A DNA stretch of 53,283 nucleotides from CAYOMP01 sp964405075. Lineage in GTDB: Bacteria; Bacillota; Clostridia; Lachnospirales; Lachnospiraceae. The position numbers were made by a program, and so were the translations under genes. The stretch spans positions 1 through 53,283 of the forward strand of contig CAYOMP010000004.1 in the NCBI GenBank assembly GCA_964405075.1. The letters are read 5' to 3'. Below, in pieces: positions 43,174-52,700 of this stretch; position 1 is the stretch's first letter; each line of letters starts with the position of its first letter. The notes below the pieces were generated by a model. The model saw only the letters and a list, made by a program, of their open reading frames with translations. It did no database searches and was not told where the DNA came from.

Positions 43174-44991
43174 ATGAAGAAAAAGATGCGTGGATTTAAT
43201 TTGTATCATAAATTTGCTTTAGTATTTATGTTAGGCGGATTATTGCCAATAATGATTTTTTCAACCATTATTATAGATAAGGTGGTAACAAGCTATACTC
43301 AAGCTATGCAGTATCAGTATTATCAGGCGGCAGGATACGTATCAGTCAGTTTGGAGAGTATGCTTGAATCCTATAATACATATTCAAAATTGCCGTATTA
43401 CTATAATTTCTCAAGTGATGACAATATTATAAGTAATAGTTTTTCCTTTGAGAATTTCAGACAGGTAGTATATGGTGAAAGATATGACAGTAGTATAATG
43501 GAGCAAGCTAGAAAACAGGATATGGAGACTTTTCTCCAATATATACAGACGATAGATAGTGGGATTAATGCTACCCATTTTATTGCCAGAGATTTAGATG
43601 GAAAAAAATTAGATTTTCATTATAGTACGTACAGTACATATTTTAAGAACGAAATTCTATTTGAAAGTCAGGTAAAATATGCATATATTGATAAAAAAAC
43701 AAAAGAAATGATATTAATTCCTACTCATAAAACAGGTTATTTTAGTAATAATGATTCAGAAGTATTTACAATAGCAAGGAATTATTTTGATTTGCGAGGA
43801 GAAATAACAGAACAGCCATATGTAGGTACATTATTTATTGATATCAAATTAGATAGAATTGCTAAACTATTCAGGAGCGTTAATTTTAATGAAGAGGAAT
43901 ATTATGTTATAAATGAAGAGAGAGATTGTATATTTAGTAATGATAAATCCTGCATAGGTACTAATGTAGGAGTGCGTATTGATGGTTTGGTAAAGGAAAA
44001 GGATAAACTTGTTATTAGGACAGATTCTAATAAATATGGAGTAAGTGTAGTAGTATCAATGGATACAGCAAAGGCTTTTAGAAGTATTAGAGAAATACAA
44101 AGAACAATATACTTGCTATTGATAATAGTATTGTTAATTATATTAGGAGGAGCTTTCTATTTTTCGAGAAGATTGACACAACCGATTCATAATATGATGT
44201 CACAAATGGAAAAAATAGAAGGTGGAAATTTTGACATACAGCTTAATGATGATTCGGAAGATGAAATAGGTATTTTATCAAAGAGGTTTAATCAGATGAG
44301 TCAAGCTTTGGAGCAGTATATTAATCAGTCATATCGTTCAAAAATTAAACAGAATGAGGCAGAGCTAACAGCATTAAAATCGCAGATATATCCTCATTTT
44401 TTGTATAATACATTAGAGATTATCAGAATGACAGCATTAGACAATGAAGAAAGTGTAGTAGCAAAAATGTTGGAAGCCTTATCTGAGCAAATTCATTATG
44501 TTATTGGTCCGATGCAGGATATGGTATCTTTAGAAAAGGAAATTGATATTGTAAGAAAATATGTATATCTTCTAAACTGTAGAATATCCACTAAAGTACA
44601 ATTAACAGTGCAAATGCCAAAAATGAAAAATATTCAGGTTCCAAAAGTTATTTTGCAGCCAATTGTTGAAAACGCATATGTTCATGGAATAAAGCCTAAA
44701 AAAGGAAATGGAAACATAATGGTTGAAGTTGAACAAAAAGACGATAATTTGGAGATTAGCATTATGGATAATGGTGTTGGAATGAATGAGGAGGAATTAA
44801 GCAAAATAAACGAAGTGCTGCAAGGTGATGAACCAGGAATTAGAAATGAATATGATTGGCAAAGTATTGGACTAAAAAATGTACATGATAGAATTAAGTA
44901 TTTGTATGGTGATGAGTATGGGATTGAAGTAACAAGTAATGAAGGAATTGGAACAATAGTAAAAATAGTTATGCCATATCAGGAGAAGTAA
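43174..44991 (+). CDS. Two-component sensor histidine kinase, YesM type
   Basis: 605 residues; start ATG 43174, 9 bp after AAAGGAG. TM1 lies at about 15-37, an extracellular sensor of about 270 residues follows (Cache-like), and TM2 is at about 311-331. Then come HAMP (FSRRLTQPIHNMMSQMEKIEGGNFDIQL), a HisKA_7 domain with His408 in SQIYPHFLYNTLEII, and HATPase_c (NAYVHGIKPKKG, DNGVGMN). YesM-type kinases sense extracellular sugars, often together with the binding protein. It is paired with the YesN-type regulator 11 bp downstream. Translation may be controlled by the leader hairpins just before it. Confidence 0.95.
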   Translation: MKKKMRGFNLYHKFALVFMLGGLLPIMIFSTIIIDKVVTSYTQAMQYQYYQAAGYVSVSLESMLESYNTYSKLPYYYNFSSDDNIISNSFSFENFRQVVYGERYDSSIMEQARKQDMETFLQYIQTIDSGINATHFIARDLDGKKLDFHYSTYSTYFKNEILFESQVKYAYIDKKTKEMILIPTHKTGYFSNNDSEVFTIARNYFDLRGEITEQPYVGTLFIDIKLDRIAKLFRSVNFNEEEYYVINEERDCIFSNDKSCIGTNVGVRIDGLVKEKDKLVIRTDSNKYGVSVVVSMDTAKAFRSIREIQRTIYLLLIIVLLIILGGAFYFSRRLTQPIHNMMSQMEKIEGGNFDIQLNDDSEDEIGILSKRFNQMSQALEQYINQSYRSKIKQNEAELTALKSQIYPHFLYNTLEIIRMTALDNEESVVAKMLEALSEQIHYVIGPMQDMVSLEKEIDIVRKYVYLLNCRISTKVQLTVQMPKMKNIQVPKVILQPIVENAYVHGIKPKKGNGNIMVEVEQKDDNLEISIMDNGVGMNEEELSKINEVLQGDEPGIRNEYDWQSIGLKNVHDRIKYLYGDEYGIEVTSNEGIGTIVKIVMPYQEK

Positions 44992-45002
44992 GGGGAATAA
45001 AA

Positions 45003-46508
45003 ATGAGAATGATATTAGCAGATGATGAACCTATAATAACAAAAGGTATCCAAAAACTAATTGATTGGAAATCATTGGGGATAGATATTGTAGGAGAATA
45101 TGAGGATGGGAAAAGTGCTTTTGAAGGAATACTTTGTAAAAAACCGGATTTGGCATTGTTAGATATATCAATGCCGGAAATGAATGGTATTGATATTCTA
45201 AAAAGAGTACAGGAAATGAAAATAAACACAAAGATTATATTTATTAGTGGATTTCAAGATTTTGAGTATGCAAAGTCTGCTGTAAAATATGGAGCAGTAG
45301 ATTATTTACTAAAACCAGTGATAAGAGAGGAGCTTATGAATGCAGTAGAAAAATGCATATTGGAATTTGTAACTAATAAAGAAGAGACCACAGATACCCT
45401 TGATTTCAATGAAGATATGGATTTGGAACGTTTGGTAAATTTAGAAGATACTTATTACATACCTGTTTATGTTGCTGCTATCTGTTCAAATGATATGGGG
45501 GAACAGATGGAGAAGTTGGTGCGTTTTTCCATAATATCTTTATTAGATGAGTATTTGAATAATAGCAATTTGGGGATTGTTTTTCTGAAAAAAGACAATA
45601 TAGTTATGATACTAAAGGGAAAAGAAAGAACAGAATGTAATCAAATACTTAATGAAATAAGAGAGAAAGTGTTGGTTGAAATAGAGCAAAAATTGTTTTT
45701 CATTATAGGAGATATGGTAGATGCAATGTATGATATACCAAGTGCATATGAAAAATGTCTTCTAAGAAAGGAATGTTTGTTTTTTGCAGATTATATACCT
45801 AATTATATGATGGACTCAGACTTGCCGTTATTTGAACAAAAAGTAGAACAGGGAAGAATTGAAAGTATAAGAGATGATATGATAGAAGCTGTAGTTTCAC
45901 ACCGAAAAGATAATTTTGAAAAAAATTATCTGCAGTATAGCAAACTGGTATGTTGGATTTCAGAAGGAAAGAAAGAAAATGCCTGCTTTTATTTCTGTAC
46001 AGCGATACGTTTGTTAGAAGAAAAAATGGTAAGTATGCAATTAAAAGAAAAAAAAGTAGAAATGAAAGCTTTATTAGAAAAAGGCAGAAACTGTAAGTCT
46101 TATACGGAATTGGTTGATATATTTAAATCTGAATTTGAAAAATATTTTGAAGAGTTGCAGCAAATTGCTGTTGGAAGTGATAAACAAAACTTTCTAAAAG
46201 CAAAAAGATATATAGAAGAGCACTATAATGAAGATTTGACTTTAAATATTTTAGCTGAAGAAATACATATGAATCCGTATTATTTTAGCTCGTTTTTTAA
46301 GAAAAATTCAGGTGAAAATTTTAAGGATTATGTAGGAAAGGTTAGGATAGGTCATGCAGTAGCCGACTTGGTGTCTACAGATAAGAAAATATATGAAATT
46401 GCGGTAGAAGTAGGCTTTAGCGATGCAAGGGCATTTACAGAAGCATTTCAAAAAATATATAAAGAAACGCCAAATTCATATCGCAAACGTATACAAAATA
46501 ATGATTAG
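45003..46508 (+). CDS. Response regulator with AraC-type DNA-binding domain, YesN type
   Basis: 501 residues. A receiver at 1-120 has the acidic pair DDEP at 8-9 and the phosphorylated Asp54 in LALLDISMPEMNG, with KPV near 105. A middle region of about 250 residues lacks an obvious motif. The C-terminal 100 residues are an AraC double helix-turn-helix (LAEEIHMNPYYFSSFFKKNSG, then IAVEVGFSDARAFTEAFQKIYKETPNSYRKR). It should activate transport or hydrolase genes of the locus when phosphorylated by the YesM-type kinase. The locus therefore has two AraC-type regulators. RBS AAGGGGA before ATG 45003. Confidence 0.95.
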   Translation: MRMILADDEPIITKGIQKLIDWKSLGIDIVGEYEDGKSAFEGILCKKPDLALLDISMPEMNGIDILKRVQEMKINTKIIFISGFQDFEYAKSAVKYGAVDYLLKPVIREELMNAVEKCILEFVTNKEETTDTLDFNEDMDLERLVNLEDTYYIPVYVAAICSNDMGEQMEKLVRFSIISLLDEYLNNSNLGIVFLKKDNIVMILKGKERTECNQILNEIREKVLVEIEQKLFFIIGDMVDAMYDIPSAYEKCLLRKECLFFADYIPNYMMDSDLPLFEQKVEQGRIESIRDDMIEAVVSHRKDNFEKNYLQYSKLVCWISEGKKENACFYFCTAIRLLEEKMVSMQLKEKKVEMKALLEKGRNCKSYTELVDIFKSEFEKYFEELQQIAVGSDKQNFLKAKRYIEEHYNEDLTLNILAEEIHMNPYYFSSFFKKNSGENFKDYVGKVRIGHAVADLVSTDKKIYEIAVEVGFSDARAFTEAFQKIYKETPNSYRKRIQNND

Positions 46509-46547
46509 GAATGATAAGGATTGTTGTTTAAGTAGAAATAGCTACAA

Positions 46548-46596
46548 AAATACAGTTGAAATGTGTAAACTTATACATTTTAACTGTATTTTTTTC
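46548..46596 (+). terminator. Intrinsic terminator after the two-component system
   Basis: AAATACAGTTGAAATGTGT (46548-46566) pairs over 19 positions (two G-U) with the arm ending at about 46591, and a run of Ts follows. It ends the kinase/regulator transcript, so the lyase gene downstream is a separate unit. The rest of 46597-46762 is AT-rich and shows no clear promoter. Confidence 0.85.
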
Positions 46597-46762
46597 GTTT
46601 GCATAGGTACTAAATGCTCTATTGATGATGAAAAAAGTTTTTTTATCTTAAAAATTGTATATAACTTCTAAAAAAAGACTCTTTGATAATTATTATGAAA
46701 AGATTAATTTAATATTATTCAAAATATCAAAGGAGGAAGAAAGCAGTCTAATTGATAGTAAC

Positions 46763-49700
46763 ATGAAAAAAGCAAGAAGGGGAAAAGAAAAAGTGAGAAA
46801 AGGTTTTAAGAGCATCTTGGCGTGTGTATTAGCTACAGTAATTGCAATAAGCGGATTGCCAGTTAATACATATGCAGAGGAAGTAAAAAGTATATCAGAA
46901 GTAGAAGTTTCTGTAGAAACTGAAACAGAAGAAACTACAGAAAAAGCAACGGAAGAAACGACAGAAGAGGCAACAGGGGAAACGACAGAAGGGGCAACAG
47001 AGGAAACGACAGAAGAGGCAACAGGGGAAACGACAGAGGAAACAACAGGGGAAACGACAGAAGAAACAACAGGGGAAACGACAGAAGAAAATATAGAAGA
47101 AACTATAACTAATACACAGGAAGTAGAGAGTACTATAGTTGAAGAAGGTGTAAGTCTTTCGCCTACTATATTGAGAGTACAATTATATAGTGATAAAGCT
47201 GGAACTACTCCAAAGGAAACACCAACAGCATCAAGTGGTGCCAGTAGCTGGTATTTGCGTTCTGATTATATTAGCTTTTTGACTTTTGACCTGAGTAGTT
47301 TAAAAGATAGTATGTCAGATTGCTATTTAACACAGGGTATTTTTTCTGTAACTGGAGCAAAATCAGGCGGTGGTGCAGATAATACAGCAACGGTGTACTG
47401 CTTGGAAAATGCAATAACAGAAACCAGTACTTTACCTACAGTTACTTTGACAGATGGAACTAGCGAAACACTTACTTGTGATAATGTTTCAAAGATAGCA
47501 AAAGAAAAAGTAATAGAAAATCAGGTCTTTTATAGACTTAATACAAAAACAACAGAATTAGATTTGACAAACAGCATTTATAATGGACTAAAGAATGGGG
47601 CTGACAGTGTTACATTTCTAATTGTATCTAATGACAATCAGGCTACAGGGTGTGATTTATCGCCTGCTACAGCCTCACTTCAATTAGATTTTGCAGAATA
47701 TTCTGATGAACAGAGAGTAGAAGAGGCTGTTTCTAATTTGAAAGAAAAATATACGGACTATTGTTTAAAAGAAGATATATCATTGGAAACAACAGATAAT
47801 AATGGTGCGGTCATAGCGTGGAGCTCTTCAAATGAGGAAGTTCTATCTAGTACAGGTGTAGTGGGAACTGTTAATGGAGTAGAAACAGTTAAAATGACTG
47901 CAACTGTTTCTAGTGGAGCTGTAAGTGAGCCATGTGAATTCGATTTTTATGTATGCAATTCAGTATATTATTCTGTATTTGTTGCTAAGAAACAGTTAGA
48001 AAAGCAATTAGATTATCTTCAAAATACAGAAGTTTCATCTGATATAGAATTGGTAACATATATAAATGATGAGGTTACTGTTCAGTGGAATAGTGATAAT
48101 ACAGATGTTGTAGACAATTCAGGTGTTGTTACAAGGCCTGCAGTTGATGGGGAAGATGTAGAAGTAAAATTAACAGCCACAATTGCTTCCAAAGATAATA
48201 CAGATGTATATACTACATATGAGTTAACTGTAAAGGTATTATCTGTAACGGACGAAGATGGTGCAGGAAGTGTAGCAAGTCAATATATGAATATGTTGGC
48301 AATGATATATGATGGCAGTATTGTTGTAGGAGATTTCAATTTACCAGCCGTATGGGATGCCACTGATACTACTACAACAGAGATAGAATGGATAGTTAAG
48401 GAAGAGAGTGAATATTTCACAATCGGCAGTATTTCAGGTGACAATTATCCTGTATCTGTTATTCAACCAGATGAAGAAGAGAAGGTTATAGTTACTTGTA
48501 CTGTAAAAACTACAGGAATCAATAATACTTCTTATACTGCAAAATTAGAAAAGGATATGACTTTTGTAGTTGCAAAAAGGCAGGAGACGTCTCCATATGG
48601 TAGAACTTCTTTAAAAAATATTGTAGATTTTTCTAAAAAGCTATATGAAAAAATTAATGGAGCAGAAGATGTTGTAACCACAGCTAATATAGAAAATATT
48701 AAATCAGAATATGATTTAGAATTGGAATGCAATATAGAGGAAATTGTTGAAAATGAGAAATATGGTTTTCTATATTATCCATATGAATACGATGGCGATG
48801 AAATTACATCCTATGGTGTAATGCGTATTGAAAATGGAACTGATGTGACTGATACGACAGCCGGAGCATTAGATAGTACAAAGGCAGCAGATTTTTTAGA
48901 TGCAATTCAATCTGGTGAAAGTATATTGGCTAGCGAAGAAACAAGTGCCGGTGACTACTCAGCAGCAGTTTCTGAAATAGTATCTGCAGGTTCTAAACTT
49001 TTTGAAACTGCTAATATTGATGATACAGTGGCTGTTGAGGCAATTAAAACAGCAGGCGGAAACGATGCTAATAGAGAGAACAGGCTTGTTTATTCAGAAG
49101 AGAGAAAAGAATTAGTTCTAAAGGTGTGGGAAGCTAAAACAACATTGTTGACAAACTCTGCATTGTACCTATTATCAGATAAGAGAGCTCTTTTAGAGCA
49201 GATTGCCCAAAGTGAAAATGCATTATGCGGCAATTATGATTTTCCACATAATACATATAGAGAATTTAGAACAAGACGAGATGATGAGTTACTTATATAT
49301 TGTTTATCTCATTGTGTTAGATTTAGAAATTATGATTCAACAGCATATGGCTTAGAGCCTATGTTGACTCATTATAAAGAACAGGTAATTATTGGTGATT
49401 CATTTTATGAAACTAAAATACCTGTAAAACAGGCATTAGCAATTAATGAGCAGGGAAAATCAGTAACATGTAGTGAAGCGTCAGAACTTACAGTAGGTTT
49501 GAATAGTAGCGGATTAAAACGATTCGGATTATTAAAATTTGATTTATCATCTATTCAAGGCGATATTCAATATGCATCATTGCAGGTAACAAGTAAAAAG
49601 AATGATACAGCATTAAATAAAATATACTTTGAACCAGTAGATACATGGTCAGGTAGCAGTGCATATACAACATTAGTAGAAGAATATGGAGTAGATACTA

Positions 49701-52700
49701 ATAATGCATTACTATATGATGAGGATAATTATATTGCCAGTTTCTCACCAGTAGGAAATGGCAAGAATAGTGTAATTTCAGTAACAGATGCAGTATTAAG
49801 AGAGAAAAATTCTGATGGAACAGCTTCATTTAGAATTCAAGCTAGTGGTGTAACAACATATCCTAATGGTTATGTGGGTACTAAGAACACTGATTATGGT
49901 ATAGAATCGTGGCCATGTTTGAATGTTACAGTTGGTATTGTAAATGAAGAAGAATTATTGGAAAAGCGAGAAAAAATATTATCTGATAAAAAAGAATTTC
50001 TTGATTCAATAGAAGTATGTGAAATTGGAACTTACGGAAATTATGATTATTCAGATGCAAATGCCGGAGAATATCCTGAGGACTTATACGAAAAGGCAAT
50101 AACTGCCTATGAAGCTGCTAATACAGCATCTGAGGTATATGATATAGCGGAAAACTTGGTAAAACTTAGTGATGCAGTGCGTGTTTTAAAGGATAATGTA
50201 ATATTAGAAACAGATATAGATAAAAATTCAAACTTATTTTTTACTTCATCAGAAATCGAAGAATTAAGAAGCAAGGTAAATTCAGATGAACGTATTGCTG
50301 ATAAGTATGAAGAAATGAAGGCAGTATCAGACGAATTGACATTAAGTGAACTGACTGCTATTAGGGAAGCTGTTTTTAATAATGACACAGAAACTTTGGA
50401 TAATTTAGGTATTCTAACATATATGCCAATAGGTAGTGGCTCTAATACAAAAACTATTAAAACATCTGATATGACAGTGGTAGGCGGTGCAAGTGCCAGT
50501 GATGTTGCATATGGAGAAATTGTAGTTAATATTACACCGGGGGCTGATTATAAGGATAATGGTGTTAAAAATGGATATTTTGCATTTGTTGATGACTTTG
50601 TAATTAAGGATTCATCAAGTAATGTATTAGGTTTTAGTAATACTTCTTTCGATAGTGATGCTTCAGGCTGGAGATATACAGGTATAGATACCAGTTATGG
50701 AACAGCAGATGACATTGCTGTTGTAGGTGCTAATGGTGAATGGAAAACTACAATGACTGCTGGAGAGGAAACAGGGGCATTATACTTAGAGAATCTTACA
50801 AGTGAAGCTAATGGTGCCTGGGTTTCGGATAGAGTAGAAATGACGGCAGGTTCATATTCTCTAGCAATGAATATGAAACAACACGTAGTATTTTTAGGGG
50901 ACGGAATATCAGTTCGTATGCGTTTTTATGACAATTCTGGCAATTATATCGGATATAGCGATAATTGCTGTAATAACTTTAAGGCAAATCTGGGCGCAAC
51001 GGCTTGGAGTACAAGATTTCAGGCAGATGCATTAGTATATGCTATAACAGAAGATGACACATATGCACAAAAGTGTATAGAGGATTTGATAATTGGAGCA
51101 AATGATTTTGCACAGGGAACTGAATATTGGATGTATACAAATTCAAGACCATATGGTTTGGATTCATATGGGGCAGTTCAGGGAGGACGATATGTTAATG
51201 TTCTGGCAACTGCTTATTCAATAGTTAAGAATTATGAAGGATGGAATGAATCTGACCGTAAGTTATTGGTACAGTTATGTGCGTACATTATGGCTAATCT
51301 TAATGATATTAGAGATAGAAGCGAATTAACACCAAAGGAAGCTGCTGATGGTACAACTAACTGGAATATGGATATGGCTATTGGTTCGGCTATGCTTGGT
51401 TTAGCATTAAAAGGTGAAGAAGGCTTTGAATATGGAGTACAATATTACGATAATGGATATATTACATTATTGGGTCAATGTACAGAAGTAAATATTTATG
51501 GACAAGACGGGGCATGGAATGAATCAGTAAGATATCATAATGCTGCTATTTCTAAAATTTGTGTATTTGCGAAAGCAATTAGAAATATGGTAGGAGTGAA
51601 CTGGTTTGGAACAGATTCAGCCGTACAGCTTGGAAAGAGTTTGTTCTATGATGTATTAGTACAAACACCAGCATATCAATATGAAGATTCATTTAACATT
51701 TCAACACCTGTGTATGGCGACCATGTAATTACTAATGGAAGTGAATTTGCATACCTTGGAATGTATTTCGATGAGGTAGCAAAAGTTAATCCGATTCAGG
51801 CTTATAGTATGTATAAGACATGGAAAAAGGCAGGAGCTCCATTAGCGGCATTAAGTGGCGAAGAAAATATGATTGAGAATTTCTTTGCAGCATTAGATTA
51901 TGATGAAGCATGGCTGACTGATAAAGGATATTCTTTGGAACAGGCGGAAAATGCATATAATTCAATTGGTTCAACTGATACTGGAAGTATGAGTGTAGAT
52001 GCCAATTTAGATGGTATTGTAACACCGGAAGAAAATCTTAATGTAGCTGATTATTGGACAGAAATACAAAATGCTTCCTTGGCGGAAAATGCTAACGATT
52101 ATAAGAGTCATGGCATAATGATTTTTAGAAATCATTTTAATGAAATTGGTAATGAAAGTTTTCTTTCAATGATGGCAAATGAAAGTGCAGTAGCACATAA
52201 TCATAACGACCAGTTGGCAATTCAGATGTATGCCAACGGAACACCATTAATTATTGATGTAGGTATAGGAAGTTATTGGGATTTAAGTAAGGCAACATAT
52301 ACACTTTCAAGCTCTCATGGATTAACACAGTTTGTTAAAGAAGATGGAAGCGAATGTGCTACATTAAATGCAGCTTCGGTAGCACCTGCAGCGGCGCAAT
52401 TAGATTTTTATGCTTCTGACATTTATGACTATATGAGTGCTCAGACATGGCTAAGCAGTAGTCATACAGATGGCACTATTACACGAAGTATAGGATATTT
52501 GAAAAAGGATTTGGAAGCGTATGTTATATGGGATAAGGAAGATGGTGAGTCAGATGGAATGACAGCTCAATACAACCTGCCTATATATGCAAAAGAAACA
52601 CCAGTTATAGATTATGAAAATAATGTGGTAAATGTAAAAGGGTTTAATAATACCAACCTTGATGTTATGTTTTTGGAAGGAAATCTATCAGATGAAACAG

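Noticed and set aside
46955..47098. Regular short repeats as a possible CRISPR array
   Set aside because: Units are contiguous, without spacers, and lie in frame within a signal-peptide-bearing gene.
46895..47182. Minus-strand frame with a Cys/Phe-rich repetitive translation
   Set aside because: It is the complement of the 24-bp Thr/Glu repeat inside the lyase gene; it has no RBS and its composition is an artefact of the repeat.
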